Shown: positions 35,226-43,667 of the stretch, piece after piece
Layout: every line of letters starts with the position of its first letter
How positions within the stretch are numbered: the first letter of the stretch is position 1
Source of the DNA: Streptomyces dioscori
Lineage (GTDB): Bacteria > Actinomycetota > Actinomycetes > Streptomycetales > Streptomycetaceae
Length of the DNA stretch: 64,000 nt
NCBI RefSeq assembly: GCF_003024195.1
Contig: NZ_KZ679050.1
Coordinates: 274,144 to 338,143 of the forward strand
Direction: 5' to 3'
Notes under the pieces: generated by a model
Seen by the model: the letters and a program-made list of their open reading frames with translations, nothing else
Databases searched by the model: none
What the model was told of the DNA's origin: nothing
Translations under genes and position numbers: made by a program

Positions 35226-35996
35226 ATGACCTCCCTGTCCGCACCCGACCGCCTGCTGGCCGTGCTCGCCGCCTTCGACCACGAACACCCGGCGCTCTCC
35301 CTCACGGACATCAGCCGCCGGGCCGGGCTCTCCCTCACCACCGCGCACCGGCTCGTGGGCGCGCTCAGCGACTGGGGCGCCCTGGAACGCGACGCGGACG
35401 GCATCTACCACGTGGGTCTGCGGCTGTGGGAGCTCGCCGCGCTCTCCCCGCGCGGGCTCGCGTTGCGGCAGATCGCGCTGCCGTATCTGGAGGACCTCTA
35501 CGAAGCCACGCACGAGAACGTGCAGCTGGCCGTGCGCGACGGCTCCGAGGTCGTCTACATCGAGTGGATCTCGGGCCGTTCGGCCGTGGGCGTGAAGATC
35601 CAGGTGGGCGCGCGCTGGCCACTGCACGCGACCGGGGTGGGACTCGCACTGCTCGCCCACTGCGAACCGGCGTTCCAGGAGGCGTACTGCGCGGGGCCGC
35701 TCGCCGGCTTCACCCCGCACACCCTCACCGACCCGGCCGCCCTGCGCCGCGCACTCGCCGAAGTCCGGCGCTCCGGTGTGGCGGTGAGTGTCCGTCAGAT
35801 CACGGAGGACGCCCTGTCGGTGGCCGCTCCGGTGCGCGGTCCTGGCGGCCCGGTGAGCGCGGCGGTCTCGGTCGTGGTGCCCGAACAGGGCGCGCAGACA
35901 CCGGCGTTGATACCCGCGGTACGGCTCGCCGCGCGCGGGATCTCCCGGGCACTGGGATGGCAGCCGGAACCGTCGCCGTCGCCGTCGGGGGGATGA
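35226..35996 (+). CDS. IclR-family transcriptional regulator
   Basis: 256 residues. The winged helix lies at about 25-50 (LTDISRRAGLSLTTAHRLVG), followed by the IclR effector domain with YEATHENVQLAVRDGSEVVYIE and HATGVGLALLAH. It begins 13 bases after the MarR gene and is likely co-transcribed with it. With PaaX it is the third regulator around the CoA operon. Its own target is unknown. Confidence 0.87.
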   Translation: MTSLSAPDRLLAVLAAFDHEHPALSLTDISRRAGLSLTTAHRLVGALSDWGALERDADGIYHVGLRLWELAALSPRGLALRQIALPYLEDLYEATHENVQLAVRDGSEVVYIEWISGRSAVGVKIQVGARWPLHATGVGLALLAHCEPAFQEAYCAGPLAGFTPHTLTDPAALRRALAEVRRSGVAVSVRQITEDALSVAAPVRGPGGPVSAAVSVVVPEQGAQTPALIPAVRLAARGISRALGWQPEPSPSPSGG

Positions 35997-36131
35997 GGAC
36001 CGAACGCGTTTCTCGCGAGAGCAGCCGATACCCCTCCCCGGTGGAAGCCGATCAATATCCCTCTCACCGGTGAGGACGCGGCCCCCGCCCCGCGCCGATA
36101 CTGGCACGGCCCCTTCCCCGAGGAGCCGCCC

Positions 36132-37361
36132 ATGCCCGCCCCGTCCGCCTCCCCCTGGATCACCCCCGCCGTCGCCCGCCTGCGCACGGCCAACCCGTAC
36201 GTCGTCGACATCGCGCTCGCCGCACTCGTGCTGTTCGCCGCGTCGCTGCAGTGGATGTTTCCCGACGAGGGCGACGACCGCCTGACCTGGCAGGGGTTCC
36301 TGCTGGGGGCCGGTACGGCGGTGCCGCTGGTGTGGCGGCGCCGGGCGCCGTTCCTCGCCGCCTGCGGGGTCTCGGTGTTCACCCCCGCCATGGCCGTCTA
36401 CCACGCACCACCGCCGGACATCATGTACGGCGGTCTCGTCGTCCTCTACACGACGGCCGCCGTCGGCCGGCCCTGGCAGCGGCGGTTCATGCTGGTGGGC
36501 TGGCTGGCCGGCGTCTCGCTCACCATGATGCACAAGGAGGACGCGCAACCCTTCGAATACGCCTTCCAGTTGCTGAGCTGCGTCAGTGCCTACGGCTTCG
36601 GAGTGCTGTCCCGTCTGCAGCGGGCGTACACGGCGGCGCTGGAGGACCGGGCCCGCCGCCTGGAACGCGAACGGGCCGCCGACACCGCGCGGGCCGTCGC
36701 CACGGAACGGGCCGGTATCGCCCGGGACATGCACGACGTCCTGGCCCACGCGGTGAGCCTGATGGTGGTGCAGGCCGAGGCCGGGCCCGTGGTCGTGCGC
36801 AGCGACCCCGAGCGCGCGGAGGGAGTGTTCGACGCCATCGCCGGTGCCGGGCGCGACGCGATGGTCCAGCTGCGGCGGATCCTCGGCGTCCTCAAGGAGG
36901 AGCCGCCGCACGGCGGTTCGGACCGGCTGCCGCAGCCGGGGGTCGCGGCCCTGGCAGGTCTGGTCCGGCAGGTCGGCGACACGACGGGGCTGCGGGTCGA
37001 GCTGCGGCGCACCGGGGAGCCGCGCCCCCTGCACCGGGACACCGAGGTCGCCGCGTACCGCGTGGTCCAGGAGGCCCTGACCAACACCGTCAAGCACGCG
37101 TACGCTTCCTGCGCGCGGGTCGAACTGGACTGGACGGAGACCGAGTTGACGCTCACGGTGACGGACGACGGGCGGGGCCCGGCGGACACCGCCCCGGGCG
37201 GGGGCGAGGACGGGAGCACGGGCGGGCACGGGCTGATCGGCATCCGTGAGCGGGCCGCCGCGTGCGGGGGCACCGCCCGTACGGAGCCCGGCCATGACGG
37301 CGGTTTCCGGGTCGTCGTACGCCTGCCCGTGGCGGGCGACCGGCAGGTGGCGCCGGGGTGA
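36132..37361 (+). CDS. Sensor histidine kinase (NarL/LuxR-type two-component)
   Basis: 409 residues. About four to five membrane helices fill residues 25-160 with almost no extracellular domain, then comes a HisKA_3 domain with the phosphorylated His in DMHDVLAHAVSLMVVQAEAG, and an ATPase domain with TNTVKHA and GHGLIGIRERAAA. It senses an unknown membrane or cell-surface signal. The ATG has GAGGAG upstream. The gene overlaps the response regulator start (GTGA). Confidence 0.9.
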   Translation: MPAPSASPWITPAVARLRTANPYVVDIALAALVLFAASLQWMFPDEGDDRLTWQGFLLGAGTAVPLVWRRRAPFLAACGVSVFTPAMAVYHAPPPDIMYGGLVVLYTTAAVGRPWQRRFMLVGWLAGVSLTMMHKEDAQPFEYAFQLLSCVSAYGFGVLSRLQRAYTAALEDRARRLERERAADTARAVATERAGIARDMHDVLAHAVSLMVVQAEAGPVVVRSDPERAEGVFDAIAGAGRDAMVQLRRILGVLKEEPPHGGSDRLPQPGVAALAGLVRQVGDTTGLRVELRRTGEPRPLHRDTEVAAYRVVQEALTNTVKHAYASCARVELDWTETELTLTVTDDGRGPADTAPGGGEDGSTGGHGLIGIRERAAACGGTARTEPGHDGGFRVVVRLPVAGDRQVAPG

Positions 37362-38029
37362 GCATCCGCGTGGTGGTCGCCGACGACCAGGAACTGGTCC
37401 GCAGCGGCTTCAGCATGATCCTGGAGGCGCAGCCCGACATCGACGTCGTCGCGGAGGCGGGGGACGGCGTGGAGGCGGTGGCCGCGGTGCAGCGGCACAC
37501 GCCGGACGTGCTGCTGCTCGACATCCGTATGCCCCGGATGGACGGGCTGGAGGCCGCGAGGCTGGTGTGCGCGCAGTCCGCGTGCCGGGTGGTCATGCTG
37601 ACGACGTTCGACCTCGACGAGTACGTGTACGAGGCGCTGTACGCGGGGGCCAGCGGGTTTCTGCTCAAGGACGTGCGGCGGGACGACCTGGTGCACGCGG
37701 TACGGGTGGTGGCTGCCGGGGACTCGCTGCTCGCGCCGTCGGTGACGCGGCGGCTGGTCGCCGACATCATCCAGCGGCGGCGGGCGGAGGCGGCGGCGCC
37801 GCCGCCTTCCTCGGCGCGGCTCGGTGTCCTCACGGCGCGCGAGGAGGAGACGCTTCGGCTGCTGGCGCGGGGGCTGTCCAACGCGGAGATCGCGCGCACG
37901 CTGTTCGTCAGCGAGCACACGGTGAAGACGCACGTCAGCAACGTGCTCAGCAAGCTGGGTCTGCGGGACCGGGTCCAGGCGGTCATCTGCGCGTACGAGT
38001 CGGGAGTGGTGACCCCCGGCTCGAACTGA
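37358..38029 (+). CDS. Response regulator (NarL/LuxR type)
   Basis: 223 residues. The receiver domain carries the acidic pair in VVVADDQELV and the phosphorylated Asp in LLLDIRMPRMDGLEA. A linker leads to a LuxR-type helix-turn-helix (LTAREEETLRLLARGLSNAE then IARTLFVSEHTVKTHVSNVL). It is translationally coupled to the kinase. The MMPL exporter gene follows after a 326-base gap and is a natural target, as in many Streptomyces loci; this is an inference. Confidence 0.92.
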   Translation: MSIRVVVADDQELVRSGFSMILEAQPDIDVVAEAGDGVEAVAAVQRHTPDVLLLDIRMPRMDGLEAARLVCAQSACRVVMLTTFDLDEYVYEALYAGASGFLLKDVRRDDLVHAVRVVAAGDSLLAPSVTRRLVADIIQRRRAEAAAPPPSSARLGVLTAREEETLRLLARGLSNAEIARTLFVSEHTVKTHVSNVLSKLGLRDRVQAVICAYESGVVTPGSN

Positions 38030-38355
38030 CCTCCCCCACGACGCACTTCACCTGCGGGCCCGGTGGGGGCCGTTCGCGCAGTTCCCCGCGCCCCTGAAAG
38101 ACGGGGCTGCGCCCCTGTCTTTCGTGTTTGGGGGCGGTAGCCCCGCTTTCAAGGGGCGCGGGGAACTGCGCGGCCCGCCCCCGCCGGGCCGCAGACGTGG
38201 TCCGGGTCGGAGCTCCCCCGTGCGGCGGAGTCGCGGGCGGGTTCTCACTCGTGCGGGGGAGCCGCCGAAACCCCTCGCCCCGGCGATCCGCCGACCCACC
38301 GCCCGAGGCGAACCTGAGGCGACCGGAAAACCACCAACCCGCCGGGAGGCACCCC
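38030..38355. other. Intergenic region with a large hairpin before the MMPL gene
   Basis: 326 bases between the response regulator stop and the MMPL start. The first half holds the inverted pair of repeat elements. The second half (38172-38355) is Arg/Pro-rich in every frame, with no gene seen, and must contain the MMPL promoter. I could not identify its boxes with confidence. Confidence 0.6.
38076..38171. repeat. Two inverted copies of the Streptomyces intergenic repeat forming a long hairpin
   Basis: GCGCAGTTCCCCGCGCCCCT plus GAAAG (38076-38100) is matched by its reverse complement at 38146-38171, with one extra base. The arms are about 25 bp and the loop 45 bases. This is copies 4 and 5 of the family seen at 10838, 29583 and 30509. 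As RNA it would be a very stable structure after the response regulator gene. Confidence 0.9.
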
Positions 38356-40461
38356 GTGCTCCACAGGATCGCCAGGGCGTCGACACGCCACCCCCTGACC
38401 GTGATCGCCCTCTGGCTGCTGTTCCTGCTGCTCGGCTTCGGCCTCGGCACAGGCGTCTTCGCCCGGCTCAGCGACTCCGTGCCGGACGTCCCCGGCACGG
38501 AGTCGGACCGCGCGTCGGAGTACCTAGACGGCATCGACCCCGCCGGCGAGTCCATCACCGCCGTGGTCGCGGGAACGGCCGTCTCGGACACCGCACTGCG
38601 CACCCAGGTGGACGCCGCCGTCACCGACCTCCGCGACATCGCGAACATCGCCGCCGTACCGGATCCGTACACCACGCGGGGCCTGCTCGCCGAGGACGGC
38701 CGGGCGCTCGTCATCCCGGTGACTCTGAAGGGCGGTCTCGACGACGACGCGGAGGAGACGGTCCTCGACGCCGCCGGTGACCGTATCCATCAGATCAGGG
38801 CACCCGACGTCCACGTGAGCGGCGGTCCGCTGCTCGGGCAGCAGCTCGGCGAACGGGCCCAGGAGGACGTGGCCCGCGCGGAGATCATCTCCCTGCCCGT
38901 CGTCCTCGTCCTGCTGCTCCTGATCTTCGGCGGTTTCCGCGCCGCCGGGCTGCCCCTGGTGGTCGCGGTCAGCGGTGTCGCGGGCGCGTTCCTGGCCCTG
39001 TTCGGCTTCAGCCAGTTCACCGACATCTCCGTGTACGCGATCCAGGTGACCACGATGCTCGGCCTCGGACTCGCCGTGGACTACGCCCTGTTGATGGTGG
39101 TGCGCTTCCGCGAGGAACGCCGGACCACGGACGACGTCGTCGAAGCCGTGCACCGCACGGTGGCCGGCGCCGGCCGCACGGTCCTGTTCTCCGGTCTGAC
39201 CGTGGCCGTCAGCCTCACCGGCCTGCTGGTCTTCCCCAGCATCTTCCTGCGCAGCATGGGCTTCGCCGTGGCCGCCGTCGTGGTCATCGACATGCTGGCC
39301 GCTCTCACCCTGCTGCCCGCGCTGCTGGCCCGCTTCGGCGGAAAGATCGCCCCCGCGAAGGACAGGACGGCCGAGGAGGAGGGGCGCGTCTTCGCCCGGC
39401 TGGCCCGTTTCGCCACCGGCCGCCCGGTCGTCGTCACCGTCGCGTCCGTCGCCGCCCTGCTCGTACTGGCCCTGCCCGCCACCGGCATGAAGATCAATAT
39501 CGGGGATGCCCAGCAGTTGCCGACGAGTACGGAAGCGCGTCAGCTGGACGACACCGTCGGGGCGCACTTCCCGCCCGGCACCGGCGTCTCGAAGGTGACG
39601 GTGGTCCTGAAACCCGGCACGGACACCGCGACGGCCGAGCGGATCAAGGCGCTCTCCCCCGGTACCGAGTCGCGTGAACTGCCGGGCGGCACGACCGTGC
39701 TGAGCATGCAGCACAGCGGCAGCGCGGACGGGAAGGCGGCGACCGACCTCGTCCAGCGGGTACGGGACGTGCGCGGCGACGAGCCCGTACAGGTCACCGG
39801 TGTCGCGGCCCGGCTCGTGGACTTCCGGGCGATGCTCGGCGACCGGGCACCGTGGGCGGCGGTCACCGTCCTCGCCGGGATCTTCGTCCTGCTCTTCGCG
39901 TTCACCGGCTCGGTCCTGATCCCGCTGCGTACGATCTTCACGACCCTGCTCAGCCTGGGCGCCGCGCTCGGTGTGGTGGTCTGGGTGTTCCAGGACGGCC
40001 ATCTGGCCTCGGCGCTGGGCTCGCAGGAACTCGGCGCGCTCAGCCTGACGGCACCTCCGCTGATCATCGCGATCGCCTTCGGACTCGCCATGGACTACGA
40101 GCTGTTCATCCTGGCCCGGATGCGCGAGACCTGGCTGCGCACGGGCGACGCGCAGGAGGCGGTCGTCACCGGACTGCGCCGCTCCGGCCGGGTCGTGAGC
40201 TGCGCGGCGCTGCTGCTCGCGGTCGTCTTCGGCGCCTTCATGACGGGCGGGTTCGCCCCCATCCTGCAGATCGGCCTCGGACTGACGCTCGCGGTGCTGA
40301 TCGACGCGACGCTGGTACGGATGCTGCTCGTCCCGGCGACCATGGCGCTGCTGGGCCGGCGGGCGTGGTGGGCGCCGGAGCGGCTGCGGCGGGCGCACGA
40401 CCGCTTCGGCCTGCACGAGGAGGCTCCGCCCGCCGCACCCGAGCTCACCAGGCAGCGCTGA
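38356..40461 (+). CDS. MMPL-family transporter
   Basis: 701 residues, the size of actinobacterial MMPL exporters in the RND superfamily. Two halves each carry one large extracellular loop and a group of membrane helices. The proton-relay blocks are GLGLAVDYALLMVVRFREE and AFGLAMDYELFILARMRE. It exports lipids or hydrophobic metabolites with proton entry. GTG 38356 has GGGAGG six bases upstream; longer frames run into the repeat hairpin. It converges with the AMP-ligase gene across a terminator. Confidence 0.92.
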   Translation: MLHRIARASTRHPLTVIALWLLFLLLGFGLGTGVFARLSDSVPDVPGTESDRASEYLDGIDPAGESITAVVAGTAVSDTALRTQVDAAVTDLRDIANIAAVPDPYTTRGLLAEDGRALVIPVTLKGGLDDDAEETVLDAAGDRIHQIRAPDVHVSGGPLLGQQLGERAQEDVARAEIISLPVVLVLLLLIFGGFRAAGLPLVVAVSGVAGAFLALFGFSQFTDISVYAIQVTTMLGLGLAVDYALLMVVRFREERRTTDDVVEAVHRTVAGAGRTVLFSGLTVAVSLTGLLVFPSIFLRSMGFAVAAVVVIDMLAALTLLPALLARFGGKIAPAKDRTAEEEGRVFARLARFATGRPVVVTVASVAALLVLALPATGMKINIGDAQQLPTSTEARQLDDTVGAHFPPGTGVSKVTVVLKPGTDTATAERIKALSPGTESRELPGGTTVLSMQHSGSADGKAATDLVQRVRDVRGDEPVQVTGVAARLVDFRAMLGDRAPWAAVTVLAGIFVLLFAFTGSVLIPLRTIFTTLLSLGAALGVVVWVFQDGHLASALGSQELGALSLTAPPLIIAIAFGLAMDYELFILARMRETWLRTGDAQEAVVTGLRRSGRVVSCAALLLAVVFGAFMTGGFAPILQIGLGLTLAVLIDATLVRMLLVPATMALLGRRAWWAPERLRRAHDRFGLHEEAPPAAPELTRQR

Positions 40462-40486
40462 AAGAACCGAAGCAGTGGTGGTCGTC

Positions 40487-40514
40487 GGCCCCGGTCCCTC
40501 CACGGACCGGGGCC
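40487..40514. terminator. Bidirectional terminator
   Basis: GGCCCCGGTCC (40487-40497) pairs perfectly with GGACCGGGGCC (40504-40514) around a six-base loop. It lies between the convergent MMPL and AMP-ligase genes. Confidence 0.75.
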
Positions 40515-40542
40515 CTCGCCGTGGCCCCGCCCCCCCAGGCAG

Positions 40543-42045
40543 CTATCCCCCGGCGCTCAGCCGCCTCTTGTCCGGCTTCCCCGCAGGCGTGAGCGGTGCC
40601 TCATCGATGAGGGTCAGGCGGGTCGGCGCGCTCGCTTCCTCCAGGTTCGCGGTCACCCACGCGCGCAGTTCGCGCAGCTCCGGGAGGTGGCCCTCGGCAG
40701 GTACGACGAAGGCGTGGACCGCCTCGCCGGTGTCGTCGTCGGGGACGCCGACGACGTACGCCTCGGCCACCGAGGGATGGGTGGCGAGCAGTCGCTCGAC
40801 GGGACCGGCGTAGTAGAGGTTGGCGTTGACGATGATCACGTCCCGGGCCCTGCCCGTGAGCCACAGCCTGCCTTCGGAGTCGAGCCGGCCGAGGTCGCGG
40901 GTGCGTACCCAGCCGTCCCCGAACACCTCGGCGGTGAGGGCGGGTTCCCGCCAGTAGCCGACGCTCTGTCCCGGGGTCCGGACGAAGAGTTCGCCGTCGG
41001 TGCCCGGCGGGACAGGGCGGCCCGAGGCGTCCCGGATCTCCAGGTCGACCGGTGGCACACCCAGCGAACCCGGCTCGTCCTCGGGGGTGGCCATGGAGAT
41101 CATGCCGGTCTCGGTCTGCCCGTACCCGTGGAAGACGACCGGGCCGAGCACGTCGGAGGCCTCGCGAAGCCGTCCCGGCTCCAGCGGGGAGCCGGACACC
41201 ATCAGGGCGCGCAGGGTGGTGAGGTCGGCGGGTGACGCGCGCTGACCTGCCGTGAGTTTCCGCAGGCGGGCCACGGTGATGACGCTCGCGGTCGCGCGGT
41301 GCCGCTCGATGCTGTCGCGGAGATCCGGCTGTCCGGCGGTCACCAGGGTGCCGCCGGCGGCGAGGGTGAGGAGCCCGTACTCCAGCATCACCTGGCTCGC
41401 CAGGGTGCCGAACACCAGGAAGCGGTCCAGCCGTGCGGCGAGTGCGCGGACGGCGGGCGGCCAGGCCTCCGGGCGGAGCGCCCAGGCTTCGGTCATCGCC
41501 GCGTAGGTCTGCGCGCAGGCCTTGGGGACGCCGGTGCTGCCGCTGGTGTGGATGAGCCGGGCGATGTCCTCCGGCCGGGCCTGGGGCAGTGGCCGGCGGC
41601 CGTCGTGCGGTGCCGACAGCAGGTCGTTCAGGGCGAGGACCTTCCCGGGCCGGTCCGTGTCCGTGTCGGTGTCGGTGCTCATCCCCATGCCCGTGCCCGT
41701 GCCCGTGCCGGCGTCCGTGTCAGCCGTCCGGTCGGTGACCGTGAAGGCGGTGTCCGCGAGCAGGTGTTGTCGCTGGCGTGCCGTCAGGCCGGGGCGTACC
41801 CCCACCACGCGGGCGCCGACCGCGTGCGCCGCGATGATCGTGGCGAACGCCTCCGGGCTGACGCCGAGCAGCAGGGCGACACCGTCCCCGGGGCCGATGC
41901 CGTGCGCGCGCAGCCCGTGGGTCACGCGGCCCACCGATCCGATGAGTTCGGCCGCGGTGACGGTCCGGTCGGCGTGCTCGAACACCGGGCGGTGGCCGGC
42001 CGTTTCGAGGAGGTCCAGCAGCCTGCCGGGGAACTGCTCAGTCAA
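40543..42045 (-). CDS. AMP-dependent ligase (ANL superfamily) of the ammonia-lyase cluster
   Basis: 500 residues with ANL motifs: LIHTSGSTGVPKACAQTY (A3), FHGYGQTETGMI (A5), GWVRTRDLGRLDSEG (A7), LTGRARDVIIVNANLYYAG and PAGKPDKRRL with the catalytic Lys. It activates a carboxylic acid as adenylate, possibly the cinnamate-type or beta-amino-acid product of the nearby lyase. The likely start is TTG 42045, preceded by GAAGG and overlapping the FAD-monooxygenase stop by eight bases. Residues about 105-132 form a Thr/Asp/Gly/Met repeat (DTDAGTGTGTGMGM) absent from normal ligases. No carrier-protein domain is fused. Confidence 0.85.
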   Translation of the reverse strand: MTEQFPGRLLDLLETAGHRPVFEHADRTVTAAELIGSVGRVTHGLRAHGIGPGDGVALLLGVSPEAFATIIAAHAVGARVVGVRPGLTARQRQHLLADTAFTVTDRTADTDAGTGTGTGMGMSTDTDTDTDRPGKVLALNDLLSAPHDGRRPLPQARPEDIARLIHTSGSTGVPKACAQTYAAMTEAWALRPEAWPPAVRALAARLDRFLVFGTLASQVMLEYGLLTLAAGGTLVTAGQPDLRDSIERHRATASVITVARLRKLTAGQRASPADLTTLRALMVSGSPLEPGRLREASDVLGPVVFHGYGQTETGMISMATPEDEPGSLGVPPVDLEIRDASGRPVPPGTDGELFVRTPGQSVGYWREPALTAEVFGDGWVRTRDLGRLDSEGRLWLTGRARDVIIVNANLYYAGPVERLLATHPSVAEAYVVGVPDDDTGEAVHAFVVPAEGHLPELRELRAWVTANLEEASAPTRLTLIDEAPLTPAGKPDKRRLSAGG

Positions 42046-43582
42046 GGCAGGCCTTCACGAACGCCGCGAGCGGCTGATGGTGGACCGCCGGGATGTCCCA
42101 CTCGTTCTCCAGGTTCTCCGCCAGATGGTGCGTGGCACTCAGGACACCGTCGCGGTAGTGGCGTACGACGGGGTGCAGATAGCTGGAGTCCATGGCGTGC
42201 TCGACGTCGTTCTCGGTCACGCGCGGAACGGTGACGTCGAACGGATCGACGCCGTCGTGGTCGGCCCCGTACTCCAGGTCGACGACGAACCGGTGCGCGG
42301 CGGGTCCGAGGCCGCCGTCGGCGGCGTACTCCAGCGGGACCTCCTCCTGGTAGGTGGCCCGGTCCGCGTCGACCGTGACGACGTCGCCGAGGACTCCGAA
42401 CTGCTGCCAGAGGGCGGAGGACCGGTTGACGCGGGCGACGACGGCGTCGGCGATCGCTTCCGGTACCGCGGTGAGCGGACGGGAGGGCCAGGGCTCGCCG
42501 TGATGGCGGGCGCCCAGGATGCGGTACAGGGCGCGCACCCCGTAGCGGAAGCCGTGGACGAAGCCGCTGGTGCCCCTCTTGAAGTCGCGCTGCTGGGTGA
42601 GCGTGCCGGCGAAGTGGAGGCCCGGTACGTTCACCGACTCGTAGGCGGAGTTCTGTTCGGGGAAGCGCCCGTCGATGACGAGGGCGGGGCGGCAGGTCTC
42701 GTCGAAGACGTCGGCGTCGAAGCGGAATCCGGCGCACAGGATGATGCGGTCGTAGAGCAGTTCGCGCAGCCGTTCAGCGGTACGGGCATAGCGGAAGGTG
42801 ACACGGAACCCGCCGTCGGACGTCTTCTCGATGTTCTCCACGGTTCCGTCCAGGACAGCGTTCTGCGACTTGAGCTGGTAGCTGTCCAGGAAGTTGTTGT
42901 TCACCGCGCGCAGATGTCCGACGAAGTGGGTCTTCCACGCCATCTTGAGGGAGTGCGGTCCGGCGACGTGGATGACCGCGGCCTTCGCCATGAGGGCCTC
43001 AGCGGTCTCGAAGGCGGAGTTGCCCTTGCCGACGACGAGCACCCGCTGATTGACGAAGGAGGCCGGGTCGGTGTCGAACTCGTCGTACCGTTCGGCGAGT
43101 TCGATGCCGGGGATGGCCGGCTCGTTGAGGCGGGAGACGCCGGTCGCCACGACGAGCCGCCGAGCCCGCCAGTCGCGGCCGGCGGCGTCGCGGACGGTGA
43201 AGACGCCGGCCTCTCGGGAGACGCGGACGACGTCCGTGCCGTAATCGACCCGGACGCCGGTACGGTCGGCGAAGTCGGCCAAGTAGCGTACGAAATCGTC
43301 GGCCTGGGGGAAGTATTCCTCGCTGTACCGGGTGAACAACAGCTCCGGGTCGTCGCTGAGGAGCGAGTTCCAGTCCATCCGGAGGCTGAGTTCGGGGTCG
43401 GTGTAGCCGGTGTTCACCTTGTTGATCGATATCAGCTGTCGATGTCGGGGGAACCTGGTGAAGAACGTGCCAGGGCCGTCTCCGCGCTCCAGGACGACGT
43501 AGTCCCGTCCGGCACGTTCCAGGAGAGCGGCGAGCTGAAGTCCGGCCGGTCCGGCCCCGATGATCAGGTAATCGCGCACCAT
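42038..43582 (-). CDS. FAD-dependent monooxygenase/oxidoreductase, copy 1 (FOXRED2-like)
   Basis: 514 residues. The N-terminal FAD-binding motif is DYLIIGAGPAGLQLAALLER, and the second Rossmann motif, VLVVGKGNSAFETAEAL, would bind NAD(P)H. VVATGVSRLNEPAIPG lies between them. The fold is that of flavin monooxygenases with a C-terminal extension of about 150 residues. It is clearly paralogous to the enzyme at 47506-49143. ATG 43582 has no ribosome site and lies seven bases after a TAACGT -10 box, so translation is probably leaderless. It is co-transcribed with the AMP ligase. Substrate unknown. Confidence 0.85.
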   Translation of the reverse strand: MVRDYLIIGAGPAGLQLAALLERAGRDYVVLERGDGPGTFFTRFPRHRQLISINKVNTGYTDPELSLRMDWNSLLSDDPELLFTRYSEEYFPQADDFVRYLADFADRTGVRVDYGTDVVRVSREAGVFTVRDAAGRDWRARRLVVATGVSRLNEPAIPGIELAERYDEFDTDPASFVNQRVLVVGKGNSAFETAEALMAKAAVIHVAGPHSLKMAWKTHFVGHLRAVNNNFLDSYQLKSQNAVLDGTVENIEKTSDGGFRVTFRYARTAERLRELLYDRIILCAGFRFDADVFDETCRPALVIDGRFPEQNSAYESVNVPGLHFAGTLTQQRDFKRGTSGFVHGFRYGVRALYRILGARHHGEPWPSRPLTAVPEAIADAVVARVNRSSALWQQFGVLGDVVTVDADRATYQEEVPLEYAADGGLGPAAHRFVVDLEYGADHDGVDPFDVTVPRVTENDVEHAMDSSYLHPVVRHYRDGVLSATHHLAENLENEWDIPAVHHQPLAAFVKACLD

Positions 43583-43589
43583 GGGCGGG

Positions 43590-43620
43590 ACGTTAGTGCC
43601 GTCAGATCAGAAGGCTCTGA
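43590..43620 (-). promoter_or_regulatory. Cluster promoter A: palindrome - 11 nt - TAACGT - 7 nt - ATG
   Basis: TCAGA-N4-TCTGA (43607-43620) is followed, reading leftwards, by 11 bases, TAACGT (43590-43595), seven bases and the ATG at 43582. The palindrome covers the -35 position. The same layout occurs twice more at 49151-49205 in this cluster. The first six bases of each arm, including the flanking -35 position, would be protected by a dimeric regulator. Confidence 0.7.
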
Positions 43621-43667
43621 GATTGCCGGCCGGCGCTTGCGGTCGTCGCTGCCCCGGCGTCGGCGGA

